A stretch of 64,000 nucleotides of DNA from Erodium maritimum (GCA_963921825.1 OY997592.1:66360336-66424335); one strand, 5' to 3'. Positions 1-11,828 are shown, counted from the stretch's first letter. Notes: a model not told the origin generated them from the letters alone. Made by a program: numbers and translations.

Positions 1-894
1 AAGCACCATACTTGAATGTTTGCGTAAGTTTTGCAAGGCCGTCATTAAGGTATTCAGAGCCGAGTACGAGCGTACACCGACACTGGCGGACATGGACCGC
101 TTACTCCGAGAAGGGTACAGCCGAGGGTTTCCCGGAATGGCGGGGAGTCTTGACTGTATGCATTGGAAGTGGAAGAACTGCTCAACCGAAGCGCAGGGAG
201 CCCATGGACGTGGAGGTCACCACGGGGAGAAGACGATTATGCTTGAAGCTGTAGCGTCCCGTGATTTATGGATTTGGCATGCATTTTTCGGGATGGCTGG
301 ATCGAACAACGACATCAACGTCCTCAACCACAGCCACTTATTCCAAGACGCTTACTACGGCCAAGAACTTGCTGTTGAGTACGAGATCAACGGCAATCGG
401 TACGACCGACCTTATTACTTGGTGGACGGCATTTACCCAGCATGGGCACGGTTCGTGAAGACTATTCGGCATCCCTACAGCCCAAAGAGAAGTTGTTTGC
501 TAGATGCCAAGAAGGTGCTCGGAAAGATATTGAAAGGGCTTTTGGAGTACTTCAAGCAAGGTGGCACATCATTTCCCGTCCCGCTCATAGTTGGAGCAAA
601 CACACTTTGGCTGATATCATGCACACTTGCATAATTCTACACAACATGATTGTAGAGGATGAGCGCGACCGGTACGAGTATGGGGAGGAGGAGTTGTTGT
701 GGGCGCAACCTCCAGAAATGCCGAATTGGACACCACCGGAACGATGGCACCACGGAGGGCCATTGCAATACCAGCAACGAGTGGATGCTCAGCAAAGTGT
801 CATAAATCCTGAGATCCACCGTCAACTCCAACAAGATCTTATGGAGCACTTATGGGATCGCTTTGGAGCTGGTTTCCATGACGACGACGAGTAG
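1..894 (+). pseudogene. PIF/Harbinger DDE transposase, 5' part off the window, one frameshift
   Basis: The reading frame is open to the left edge (about base 2) and encodes the plant Harbinger transposase core (DDE endonuclease, Plant_tran type) that cuts and pastes Harbinger elements with 3-bp TAA/TTA target sites. Family blocks seen in order: GFPGMAGSLDCMHW (first catalytic D), TIMLEAVASRDLWIWHAFFG, SNNDINVL (second D), YYLVDGIYPAWARFVKTI, then ARKDIERAFGVLQARW (catalytic E) and CIILHNMIVEDERD. The blocks up to FVKTI lie in one frame and those from KEKLFA onward in the next, so one indel lies at roughly 473-490. All three acidic residues are kept in the DNA. The C terminus ends in an acidic GFHDDDE. 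The N-terminal part and left TIR are outside the window, and I could not define a right TIR. Tourist-like MITEs with TTA/TAA duplications in this window could have used such an enzyme, but that link is inference. Confidence 0.88.
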
Positions 895-1800
895 TTGTTT
901 GTGCTCTTGGAGCTGGTTTGTTTTGGGTTGTATGAAAAGGGGTTCAATAAAATTAGAAGTTCATTTATATTCGTGTTGAATTTATTTATTAATTATTGTT
1001 TGTCCTTAATTATTTATTTCCAAAATTGTTTAAATTATAAACAATTTAAACGGTTTCTGATAACGAATTAAATAAAACAGGAAAATAACAAATAATAATC
1101 CAGTCAGCACTGTTCTGCACTCCCAGGACCTCAAGGTCCTTTCTGTTGCAAAACACCCACTTTTCTTCACTCTCACTCCCTGACCAAGGTCCTTTCTGTT
1201 GTTCATGCTCTTAGCAGTAACTGGCTAACTGTATGCTAGAGATTCAGGCATCATTAATTAAATATATGTTTCTTGTACTATGAGAAAACTTCAAAAAGCA
1301 TGGGACCCTTTTGCCCTCAAATAATGCTTTTATTTACTTAAGCGAAAATGAAATCCAACCGCATTGTTTCAATTAATTATTTTCCTTCCCAAATTACCCT
1401 CGTGTTGACGTGGAACTGACCTTGTGATAAAGGGTCGGTCCTACGATAGGACATTTCTCCTAACTCGGCTCTTATAATAATTTCATTTTTTTCTTCTCGG
1501 CCTACCTTTACGGTTCTCAGTCATATACCACTGTAATAATTAATAACGCTATTAATGTTGGGTCATGCTAATTAATTTGTTGTTACCTAATAACGCTAGT
1601 CAGTAAATGACATGATCCCGTACACCTGATGTTGTAACCTCGAAATTAAGCATTCCTATCATGTTTATGTGAAATGAAAGTGATTTATAATTAATCTAGT
1701 GATCAAACATTAAAAATTCTCTCGTTCTATAAGATAAGTGGGGATTAGCGGCTGGGATTTGTTGGGATAAACTGTAATCTCACATGACACCAAAACTATA
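895..1800. other. AT-rich intergenic stretch
   Basis: No coding region recognised. A 16-bp direct repeat aaggtcctttctgttg occurs at 1133-1148 and 1186-1201. The stretch may include the 3' end of the Harbinger element, but I see no convincing terminal inverted repeat. Confidence 0.5.
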
Positions 1801-1812
1801 CTCCGATAACGA

Positions 1813-2370
1813 GTTTGGTCTTCAGTAGCTGAATCAAGGTCGTCGAGCACCTTACAAGCTGAAACGAACGCTGGGAACCTTAGAGGCGCAACCACCGAGG
1901 TTCTAACTCCGAGATGAGGAGGAAGTCGAGGAGGCACCAGACATGGCGAGGGCTGCAAAGCAGTTCCGCCTAGCATCATGAGTCGACCCGAACTCCGAGG
2001 GGTAGACGGGTGGTGGCCTACCCCTCACGATCCAGGTCCGAGACTTGGATTGGAGCAGAGGATTGCACCGGTGGAGATTCCGCTTTATTATTTCTTATAT
2101 GCACTATCGTTTTATCAGTACTTTGTTTTTTGGATTATGGTTTTATTTCTGCTGGACTTTGATTTCTATTTCGATCGGTTTGATCGTAGGGACACCTCTT
2201 TTTGTCTAGGATGTGAATTAGGTTGTTTCTACGTTTTCAAAGCACCGGGTGTCCTACGGGAGACTCGGACATATTCTGATCTCTGGACTTTATGTCTCTC
2301 TTCAACTGTTGCACTTTGCGTTAAAGTTGTTTAGTCCAAGACCCTAAGATGCTTACGGTTCAAAAAAAAA
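1813..2370 (+). mobile_element. Poly(A)-ended non-LTR retroposon with target-site duplication
   Basis: The segment ends in nine A's (2362-2370) and is flanked by a near-perfect 12-bp direct repeat, ctccgataacga (1801-1812) and ctctgataacga (2371-2382), one mismatch. That is the signature of LINE-machinery insertion. The 558-bp body has short open frames on both strands but no recognisable reverse transcriptase, so it is either a severely 5'-truncated LINE or a non-autonomous retroposon. The body resembles the 3' untranslated style of the other retroposons in this window (T-rich prose-like sequence just before the A tail), but I could not align it to them. Confidence 0.6.
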
Positions 2371-2382
2371 CTCTGATAACGA

Positions 2383-3925
2383 AAAAGGATGATTTAATTC
2401 AATCGTTTTAACAATATTTGTTATTAAGTACAAAATCATACTAGGTAAATGGTTAATAAGTCAAAAATTGACTCGTCGTGATCATTGTTTCCATGTAAAT
2501 ATTTGGTAATTTATTTTAAGACAAAAGACTGCCAAAAAAACGAGTATATATACTTGAGATAACCATCGATTTAATAGGTTTTTTATCCCCAAAACAAATC
2601 AAATGAATAAATATATGGGGTTTGACATTCTACTTTGAGACAATAGTCATTAGAAATAAGTTGACAAAGTTAGACCTTTATTATGAATATCAACGTTAAC
2701 AATAGGCTAATAAGAACATCTCTGGTCGAGGTGATAGCTGACTGAAGTTTCTGGTTGATAGTTAACTGGAGTTACTGGTTGAAATAAAAAGTATGAGAGA
2801 GAAATTGATAAAATATTGCTATCAGTCGGCGATGTATTCCGCTGACGACGGTTAGTTAACCAACGACGTTATCCGCCGATTGATACAATATTGTGAAGAA
2901 GAAAAAAAAACTTGTTTTGTTGCTTTTAACCGACTTAACGTCGCCTAAGGCCATGGCAACCATGACTATTATCATGGCTGCTCTCCTCCTACTCATACTT
3001 TGTGTTTTTTCTTTCAACAATAGTTTTTCTTGGATGAAGGTCACAAACCTCTATTTTTCTGCGCCTTTTCGTGTGAGTTTGGCTAGGGTTTTTCTTGCTA
3101 GGGCTCCCTTCGAGCCGCCTCTAGCCACCGCGACGTTGGGTCCCTCCCGCCACCAACGACGTGTCTCCCGATCTTAGTTTTCGTCTGACTCACCTCGTCA
3201 TCGATCAATCTCGCCGCCTCGGAGTCCCGCAACCTTCCTGTATCGGGTCATTTCTCTTGATCAACCCCCTATGTCGCTGAAGCCGCCACAGACGCGTCCT
3301 CCTCCTTAGCCTCCACCACCGTACTCTTTGAAGTCGTCGTCTTCATCCTTGACACCGCCTCTCCCCTGGCCTCCACCACCGCACCCTCCTCGACCCCTCT
3401 CTCGATTATGAATCTGGCTAATCGAGTGGGCCTTTTATTTATTTTATCTGATTTCATCTTTGCAGGATCAATGACGAAAGGAATTCAGTGTTCTAGGGAC
3501 TGTCCCTGGAAGGGGGTCCCTGGTAAGAGATATTCCTCCCTTTGAAGCTAATGCAGGTTCGGTCGCACTCTACAGAGTATGTAATGTTTAGGAAATACCT
3601 TGAGCAGCCGTAGTCAGTTTCGTCATAGTTTAGTGTTAGCTTGTCTATATGGCGCCCATCCATTACCGTTATAGCCGATTATAGTATGGAAATAATAACG
3701 AACACTTTGTGTTCTTTGTCATTCTTCGTGGTTAGGGATTTATCACTGGTGTACTCAAATGTGTATGAAGTCTAAATTAATGAAATTACTTATTTTTAAT
3801 CAAAAAACCCTTTCTTTCAGCCTTATGACTACAAACTAAAAATTAATTTCAACCAATTGATAAAATTATTTTAATATATTGAGTTTTCATTGGCCAAACA
3901 ATTTTATTAAAGACTGAAATCACTC
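2383..3925. other. Intergenic, possible decayed retroposon about 2890-3820
   Basis: 2383-2890 is AT-rich with nothing recognised. From about 3060 the sequence becomes C/T-rich and codes for Pro/Ser/Ala-rich junk frames. It then turns AT-rich and runs to taattaatgaaattac and an A-rich tail near 3800-3816. This order (CT-rich head, T-rich 3' part, A tail) is the same as in the retroposons at 4433-5472 and 6001-6915, so it may be an older relative. I found no target duplication. Confidence 0.3.
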
Positions 3926-3928
3926 TAA

Positions 3929-4298
3929 GAGCATGTACAATGGAAATGCTCGTATGTGAGGCTTGTATGTAAGGCTCGTATGTTGATTGGACAAAATAGT
4001 GGGTGTTTTACAATAGGGCTTGGATGTGAGGCTTGTATTGTGAATGGACCAATCATATTTAGTTAAATCTGAATTTTCGTATTTTAAAAAATGACGCGTG
4101 GCACACGGCCATTAGCTGGCCAAAGGACACGGGACGCGGGCCTCGGCCTGTCCCATGGTTGTGGGACGTGGGACGCGGGACTCGGTCCGACCCGCGTTTT
4201 TGCGGGACGCGTAAAAGCCATCCACAACGGGACGGCCCGCGTCCCGTGGTCTGCAAAAACGCGAACTGAGGTTGAGGACATGTCCGTTGTATATGCCC
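3929..4298. mobile_element. Tourist-like (PIF/Harbinger) MITE
   Basis: The ends are inverted: gagcatgtacaatgg at 3929-3943 and ccgttgtatatgccc at 4284-4298 (12 of 15 positions match after reverse complement). The flanking trinucleotide TAA is duplicated (3926-3928 and 4299-4301), which is the Harbinger target site. The 370-bp body contains internal GC-rich repeats of gggacgcggg type and carries no transposase. It is non-autonomous and would need a Harbinger enzyme in trans. Confidence 0.65.
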
Positions 4299-4432
4299 TA
4301 AACATCTTGATTATACACCATGTACAGTCCAATCAACTTTTGTAAAGAGATGATAACACATTCATATACGACTGTATCAGATAGGCTATTCTATGTATAT
4401 TTTTTGTGTAGGTACATTAAAAAGTGAATATA

Positions 4433-5472
4433 GGGGCTGCTCTGCGCAACCTCTCCCCCTTCCCCCTTCTTCTTCACCATTGAAGCCTCTACTTTAATGC
4501 TCTCCACACACCTCTTCTGAGGTATCGACTCACCCTTTCTAGGGTCTACAGCCGTCGCCGCCGCCGCTCCACCGCCAGCCACCGTCCGTCCTTCATCGTT
4601 TGAAGCTCCTTCTCCTTCGTCTAGTTCTCTCTGCGTGCAGCCTCTCCCCACCCTCCTCCATGGCAGTTCCATGCCTCCACCATCGAAGCCCCGGCTTCAA
4701 GGTTCTCCACTACCTCCAGGTGAGATCCAGTGTCTACCCGACTTAGGGTCCGCCGCTGTCATCGCCGTCCATTGCCGCCCACCAGCCGCTCTTTCACCCC
4801 GCGTCCTGATTCCCGGACGTCTCGCAGCCACCGTGGCCCTCCTACCACTCTCCGGGTTACGGGCTCCATGCGTCGTGCCACCTATCGCCGACATGGGTCC
4901 GTTCCCCCGACGGACCTGGGATCCGGGAGGAAGGACGATAAGACGGGGTCTGCCTCCACGACACCCGAAGCCGGGACCCTCGATCTCGAACAAAACGATG
5001 CGGATCGAATCGATTTTCTCGCCTTCTGCACTACTTCGAAAGAGCAGGGAGAATCAAGATGAAGAATTGACGATACCAGATCGCTCCAATGGCACGAGGC
5101 CTAGAAGACCTGGCATCACAGTTTTGGTAGTCTGCTCTTTCGATCGTGTGCTATTTTCTTTTCCTGTTTTAGGACGAATAAGTTACTGGTTATTCACTGT
5201 GCTAGGTCGATTAACCGTTTGGGACTGTGCTAGGTCGAATAAGTTTAAGACTTTGGTTTATTATTTCCTTGTAACGTTTGTTGGAACGATGGTAGGGAGT
5301 TGTCTTGAGTTGTTGCCCACGAGTTCAAGTGAGCTAGTATTATGAGTCCATGAGCGTCGGGCTTGCTACGCTCGACCCGAACAAATATCTGGAACCCGAG
5401 GCGGTCACGCCTCGTCCTATTTGATTGCCTTTTGACATTAATGAAATCTCCGGTTACCCGTTTCAAAAAAAA
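4433..5472 (+). mobile_element. Non-autonomous poly(A) retroposon, copy A
   Basis: Starts ggggctgctctgcgcaacct and ends with A8 (5465-5472). It is flanked by an 8-bp direct repeat tgaatata at 4425-4432 and 5473-5480. The body has a CT/GC-rich head and a middle stretch that aligns with copy B (6001-6915): both contain cctgggatccgggagga, cacgacacccgaag and gaagaattgacgatacca in the same order. The 236-residue open frame at 4635-5345 is Pro/Arg-rich with no domain I recognise, and the frame is not well kept against copy B. I read it as a non-coding or ORF-less retroposon mobilised by LINE enzymes. Confidence 0.65.
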
Positions 5473-5480
5473 TGAATATA

Positions 5481-5971
5481 CATGATATTTGATTGTTTAT
5501 TTACAAACATTTGATCAACCTATTTTTGTCTTTTGCTTCACTTATTGAGCAATTAATCTTCGTTAGGGGTTGGGGACATGGCAGGTGAGGGGTATGAATT
5601 ATCATACCATAGACATATATCCAGCTCATTCCTCCGTAGACATCCGAGTGTAGTAAATGCAACTGCAATTCTTTTGTGTTATATTTCATACATTTATTCA
5701 TGATCATAAGTATTGCATTTATTGGTGTCAACTAAATCGGGCTTCCACAAACTGTGACGAATATCTTTTGAAATGGTTCTAGACCATCTTATTATAATGT
5801 CAAAGAGAACATAATCGGAAAAAATCTGTATAGACGAGATTATAGTGTGGGTCCTGTGGGACTCTATCAAAGATAGGTGTACAATATTTTGGGTTAAGTG
5901 AAACAAATAGTAAGTAAATTAAAAGGACAACAACAAAAACATTAATCCAGAACAATTAAGTAGGGACAACG
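5481..5971. other. AT-rich intergenic stretch
   Basis: Nothing recognised. Small open frames on the minus strand (for example 5501-5731 and 5694-5906) have no domain or compositional support. Confidence 0.5.
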
Positions 5972-6000
5972 AAAATTAAATAATACTGAAAAATCCTAGT

Positions 6001-6915
6001 GGCTGCGCTCACTTTGCGCAGCCTCCTCCCCTTTTTCCATCATTGAAGTCTTTGGTTCTAAGCTCTCGGATTACTCTTGACGGGTGCAACACTATCCATG
6101 GATGGGTTCAACAGTACATTCGATAGGGTTTTCTTCTACAGCCTTTTTGTTTCATCCGTTTTCGTCGCCGTCCATTTTCGCAGGTCGTCGCCGCTCGTTC
6201 AGACCGTCCCACGACCTCTTCCTCGTCTCGCGCTACCGATCCTGCGTCGCCGGATCGGTCGCGAGCTCGGGCCAGTAGCCACCGTGGCTCTCCTGTCGCC
6301 GTCTATCGGGATCCGTGCTCCATGCACCGTCTTCCATCCGCAGCGGCCTCCCGCCCCAGGGACACCCCTCACCAGCCAGTTCGGGGCATATACATCAAAG
6401 GGGAAAACTCTAGCCAACATGGTTTCGCTCTCTCGCTGGACCTGGGATCCGGGAGGAGGGACGATATGTTGGGGCCTGTTTCCACGACACCCGAAGTCGG
6501 GACTCTCGACCCCAAACAAACATTTGCGGGTCGAATCGATGATGATTAACCTGCTTCTACGTGAAGTGTCGGTGAAGTCACATCCTGAGCACTGGGAGCA
6601 TATCCCGTCCTCCGCACTACTTCTAAAGATCCGGGCGACTCAAGACGAAGAATTGACGATACCAGACCGCCCCAATGGCACGGGGCCCAGAAGAACTGGC
6701 ATCGCAGATTTGTTAGTTTTTTATTTTGTTCGTGTGCTAACTTTTGTTCATTCCGAATCAGCTACTCAAAAGTGATCTACATTATGGTTCAAGTTCGCCA
6801 AAATCCCTATGGGAGCTTCGGACATATGCTGGAACTCAGGGTCTGGGACCCAATTTCTGTTTATGATTTATTGTCATGAGCAATAAAATATCTATGTTCT
6901 CGTTTCAAAAAAAAA
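6001..6915 (+). mobile_element. Non-autonomous poly(A) retroposon, copy B
   Basis: Begins with ggctgcgctcactttgcgca, similar to the head of copy A, and ends in A9 (6907-6915). It shares the ordered middle blocks with copy A, with many substitutions and indels, so the two are separate old insertions of one family. A possible diverged target duplication is aagtagggacaacga (5957-5971) against aagtaagggaaacga (6914-6928). If real, the element would begin at 5972. No reverse transcriptase is encoded. Confidence 0.6.
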
Positions 6916-6928
6916 GTAAGGGAAACGA

Positions 6929-8702
6929 TTTAGAATCTCTTTCGGAAGGTTGTCTTGATCTGTTGAGGTGTGAAGGGGTACCTCAACTCGAGGAATATGA
7001 CAAGCGCTCATTATGGATCCCGATGAGACGATGGAGGTAGAACGACCTAGAAGAAGGTGGCCACATACAATCCTAAACTGTACGGCGACGACGACGACAT
7101 CAACAAGGTACGTAGGAAGCAGCGACGGGGAGACCTGGCAGCACAGAACCGGTCGATAACCGCCAGATCTACCGACGAACGAGGGGGAAATGGTCGTGGA
7201 TGAGATCCTTACCGGAGAAAGGCAAGGCTTTCGACCGACTTTCGTCGTTGGGAGTTGAGATCATAGAGGCAGTAGGGCGGCAGACGGTGATGATGGAGTC
7301 CAACTTGAATAGGTGACCGATTTGAGGACGAGGCTGGCGGCGGAACTGGTCGACACGTCTATAAGGAGGGTTGCGAACGATAGCAGATGGGCTCGAACGG
7401 TGACAGAGAAGTACTGGAGACGACAAATGAACACATGCAGAGGAGGGCATGGACGATTGAGGTGACAGGCAGAGGAACTCAGGCGGTGTGGCGTAGCTTG
7501 TGGCGAATGCATAGGCTTGGTGGGGATCCGAGGGAGGCGAGAGAGAATCAAGAGTATTGCTTTTAACATTTCCTTGCATCAAGAGTATTAAGAAAAGTGA
7601 ATCACCTATGTGAGAGTGATGTGAGGTCGCTTCAAGGGTGATTAATGGGGCCAGTCATCTTAAACTCTTGCAGAACCATGCAACGCTCATGACCATAATG
7701 GGCATGGGAACCAAACTGGTTGTGTCGGTATCTATATGAGGTATATCATCATGTGCATAAACGACAGAATAGTTCAAGGACACCACGTCTACTAGTCAGT
7801 CAGTATAGTAGATATACTTTCACAATTGAAGGTTTAAGGATGAACATCTACCTATCATATGCAGGTATCAGCTTTGAAGTCACCACTTCCTCATTTTTTT
7901 TTCTCCCAACGCATCACCTTTTGTGGGGATTGTTGGAAATATTTACTAAAAAATGTGAGAGTTGATTTGAAAATTTGCTAAAGTTAGTCTAAAACTAATT
8001 TTAGCTTAAGACTTGGCGTGTTCCTTTTTTAGAGTTGCCTGACACCCAACTCTTAAGAAAATCATCGGAGTGTCAACCCATGATTTTCCCATTTTACCCA
8101 CTTGTTTTGGGTTATAAAACCACACATCAGTACTTGGATTTATATACAGAGAAACACATACATTTGATCAATCATCTCTTAGATATTTTTACTCTCATTC
8201 TCGTTTTGGTGACGGATCAATCGGAGTTGTGTTTATCGACTTTAGACGTTGTATCCTAGGACACCGCTTCCATTACAGGGCCGTCAAGAGTCTTAAGGAA
8301 AGTGGATTACCACGTCTCGTCTAAACCCCATTTCCTATTTATTGTTCCTATGATTGTTTCAGTAAATTGTTTTTTCAATTCCTATTATATATGTAGCTGA
8401 TTTTTCGTTTTATACAAACCACTTAACAATTATATTGTCTCAGAGTTATGTGTTTTGAATCTTTCAGAAACTCTTTATTTGTACTGATTATCGTGTTCTT
8501 CATTATAAATAAAATATGCATTTTTAAGTAAAAAAAAACATGACTAATAATTAAACTTATTAATGATTGACACCACAGGCTGTATCTCTCAAATATGAGA
8601 GCACCAAAGGAACCTTAGTAGCGACAACTCTCTTTTGTCTACACCTCTTCTCTTTTTCTCTCACCTTTTGGCTCTTCTATAGAGCGCATTAGACAATTAT
8701 AT
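6929..8702. other. Intergenic, no gene recognised
   Basis: 6929-7600 is GC-richer with a minus-strand Pro/Ser-rich open frame (7169-7582) that matches no family I know. 7600-8700 is AT-rich. Around 8035-8530 there is a TATA-like region followed by a T-rich run and an A-rich end (8530-8538), which might be a retroelement end, but no paired terminus was found. Confidence 0.4.
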
Positions 8703-8716
8703 TGACTAACTTTATT

Positions 8717-10863
8717 TTTTTTTGAGCGAAAGTTTCAATTTTATAAATGATTAAATCAAAACATCGATGTGCGCCAGGGAACATGCTCCCGGGCCACTAA
8801 GGTCAGACATAACAAGCAGTGGCTCACTAATCTTTTTTTCACTAGACCCGTCACAGACGGTATTTGGATGTCATATATGCAGTGATAGAATACGAGGGAA
8901 GAGAAGGTGGTATTGGAATCCTTGCTCTGAAAACTGGGCAAGGAATTCAACAGTAATGGTGGGAGGCAAAGCATCGAACAGGGACCCCTCCCAGGGTCAG
9001 TCTCCTGATCATCTCGAGGCTCTCCAACGGCATACCTCTTGAGCATTCCCGTCTTAGCAACTCCCACAACATCAGGTTCCCTAGGAACGGGCGTTGGAAT
9101 TTCATAGATCGACCCCTCTGGTAACTGGTCGGTCCTCAGCAGGGGGCTATCCTGAGCCACAGTACAGTTAGGTATAGTGCTCAGGGAAACCCGAGGACTC
9201 CCACTCTCGGGTAGGGAGCCTTTAGGTACAGTTCTCGAGGAAAACTCCCAAGAGCCTGGCAGTGCAGACGGCCGAGCAGACACGCTCCAATCTGTGGCAT
9301 ACAACTTCACCTGCTTGCCCTTCTGATACTCCAAGAGCGACGAATCATACCTTGGAGTGCCTCGTACTTCCCACTCGCATTCCTTGATGATGTGGCCGAG
9401 CCTCCCACATTTGTAGCAGAAGCTCGAGAATTTGGTGTATGTTATCTCGATCGTTACCGGGTCCGGGAACTCCTTGAATCATAGGACTAGGCCTCGCCGA
9501 ATGGGCCACTCAATGAGGTGCCATAAATGGACCCTAAATGTGCCCCCCAACACATCCCCCACTGGTCACTCGGGACACTGACACAGGTCCCTAATGCGTC
9601 CCCAATGGACATTCATGTCTCCTTCGTCCGAACCAGAGGTGACAAACCCCGAACATGCGCCCACAGTTGCATACGATCCAATACCGGCAAATCCCGGGTG
9701 CAAGGATCCATATCACTAAGGAGGAGGTCCCTCCCATCGAAACACCATGGTTCGTTGCTCCCAACCCATGCACGTGCTTCGATGATCAAAAGTAGAAGCT
9801 AAAGAGGGACGGACCCAACTCTTTGACAACCAGACCCTCCGCAGCTCTCCCCCACATGGTAGTGATGATCCGCAACATTGTCTCCTTACCGGGGGCTGTC
9901 GGCGACCATGGCTTCCCTACTATGCCCCACTGTTGTTTGGCAATGACCGTGGAGATGGCCAGAGAGAATGACTCGACCACCTCAACCCCCTCCTCGTCCT
10001 CAATGGAGCACGAAAATATCCCATCTTGGAGAGACGCCAGAAAGGCATTGAGGTCCGAGTCCCCATCAACATGGATCAACGCTAGCTCCGGCAATCCTCG
10101 GGTCGGTGTCCGTCCCCGACTCATCCCTTCCGGGATTGTATGGACATCATGGGCAAGGGGGATCCGCTCCCTATTAGGGAGGCATCTACCCAACCCTAAG
10201 GCTTCCATCGCCGTCCGAGGAAGGTCCACCATCGGCGCTTTGCCTTTCGCCGGATCCCTTTGAAAGGGGACATTAGCCATAGGGACGGTGGCGTCGAAAG
10301 AGGACAATGGCGAGGAGGGTTGCAGAACAGAAGCTACAACTCTAGGAGTTGCGCCGCCAGGGCCGGTTGGATGCAGAGCCTGAGGCTCAAAGCACGATTG
10401 GATAGGGTTGCGTTTGGACGAAGGAAGCACCACACACGGCGCATGAGGAGGCGACCGTGGGTTTCTTGGAGGCGAAGCAACCGTGGGCCGCCGTGTTGGG
10501 CGTCCTCGCCTTGGTTTCAACGAGGGTTGAGGGGAGACTACCCCCATGGAGAAGGGCACCAACATCGTCGGGGTAGGAGGAGAGGGAAGCAGGGGTGGAG
10601 AACTCAAACCGAGTGGTTTGGGCTTCCTCCTTCGGCGTGTCTGCTCTCCTGCACCGGTCACATTGTACGAGGGATTGGACAACACAAGGACATCAGGATC
10701 GACCGACTCAACGGTGCCAGCTCCAAGTAGAGGCACGACAATGGACAAAGCAACGATGATGGCAAAGAGAGGCTCCATAGCTATCACAGTCGGCTAGGAC
10801 TAGAGTTAGAGAGATCTCGTATTACGAGAGAGTTTTCCGATTTTAATTTTTTTTTTACTTTGG
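8717..10863 (-). mobile_element. LINE with ORF1 only (no ORF2), 14-bp target duplication
   Basis: The element lies on the minus strand. Its A tail appears as a T run at 8715-8723, overlapping the left copy of a perfect 14-bp direct repeat tgactaactttatt (8703-8716 and 10864-10877). The 5' end just inside the right repeat gives a roughly 85-base leader before the first ATG (10778). The element encodes a plant L1-type ORF1 and then runs, within about 35 bases of the ORF1 end, straight into the poly(A). Endonuclease, reverse transcriptase and RNase H are wholly absent, although both ends are present. The perfect duplication argues for a fairly recent insertion, yet ORF1 itself is broken, so it may have moved as an already defective copy. 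Confidence 0.85.
8756..10778 (-). pseudogene. LINE ORF1 (DUF4283 plus CCHC zinc knuckle), broken
   Basis: ORF1 of plant L1 LINEs binds element RNA in a particle and is needed for retroposition. From the ATG at 10778 the first open frame runs to 9786: a Pro-rich N-terminal half, then the start of the DUF4283 domain (SFSLAISTVIAKQQWGIVGK and TTMWGRAAEGLVVKELGPS). The domain continues in other frames (DRMQLWAHVRGL near 9640-9680). The zinc knuckle follows: FCYKCGRLGHIIKECEW at about 9380-9425, with the CX2CX4HX4C spacing intact. The C-terminal frame ends at 8756. At least one frameshift and two or more stops interrupt it. Confidence 0.82.
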
Positions 10864-10877
10864 TGACTAACTTTATT

Positions 10878-11828
10878 AGGAATAGGTTTATCGTTGTAAC
10901 GAGTACTCGTAAAATAAATTGAAACTAAAACGATGTGTATTATTTTGCACCGCCCTACCACAACTTCAAATAAGAGGCCCGTGTATGTGATCATGTGAAT
11001 CGAAGATACTCATGTCGTGAGGATTCATAATATTAAACCTCACGTCTTCCGAACTATTTGTGTGGGATACTTGTGGATCCTTTTGAGACCGACAAGGCAT
11101 GTATGTTTGTTTCTGTTAGACTGTTACCATGCTGAACTCAATATACAATTCATTATTATGGTCAAGTGAAAGCTGGGGTTCATCCTTGTCTCCTTTTATA
11201 CGTTTCGAAACAAATGTTTATTTGGTTGAAAATAAAAACACTCAAGTTTGACATAAATTTTGAAACATAAACTTGAAAACTTAAGGACCGAAACCTTAGA
11301 ACACCCACAATGATATTAGACCGAATGATTGGACCTAAAATTTCCTCATTTTCAGTTCTCTCCAAAAATAATTCTGAATCTAATAGACCATGTTGGGTTT
11401 GTTTTATCATCATGCACACAAATTATGAGAAGAGAAAAAAAACAGTTTCCGAGACTAGTTATTAAACGATTTATAAATGATACAACAAAGATTAGAAACG
11501 AAACGGAAGTACATAAATATATTAAAATCCAGCGAACACGGTTTTAAACAAATATGGTGTTATGTTAACATTATATATATTATGGTATTTTTTTATTTAT
11601 ATAATATTAAGTAATACACGTTTAAAAATTCATTTGTATTTACTATTTTTTGGGGGAAATTGCAAACCAGATGTTGGGAGATAAAAGAATAATTATTTGG
11701 TTATTTAACACGAAGTGATGAGTTTGGAAAGAATTGTTGGGAGTATAATGGGCTTTACTGGGCCATTATTGACCTTGGATGAATAGCCCACGGAGTTGTG
11801 TTTAGTTACTTGTGTATCCAATTCCAAT
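10878..11828. other. AT-rich intergenic stretch
   Basis: No gene or repeat recognised. The block is the upstream flank of the U3 snoRNA gene. Short open frames on both strands lack any domain. Confidence 0.5.

Noticed and set aside
4635-5345. 236-residue open frame in retroposon copy A
   Set aside because: The frame is not well kept in copy B and the composition (Pro/Arg-rich) follows from GC-rich DNA.
7169-7582. 137-residue minus-strand open frame, Ser/Pro-rich
   Set aside because: No recognised domain, overlapping frames on the same strand, no splice or promoter support.
7928-8530. Possible solo LTR beginning tgttggaaatatttact with a TATA-like region
   Set aside because: No matching CA end with a 5-bp target duplication could be found, and no second copy is in the window. 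It is left as intergenic.
9823-10730. Plus-strand open frames opposite the LINE ORF1
   Set aside because: Shadows of the minus-strand ORF1, which has family motifs.
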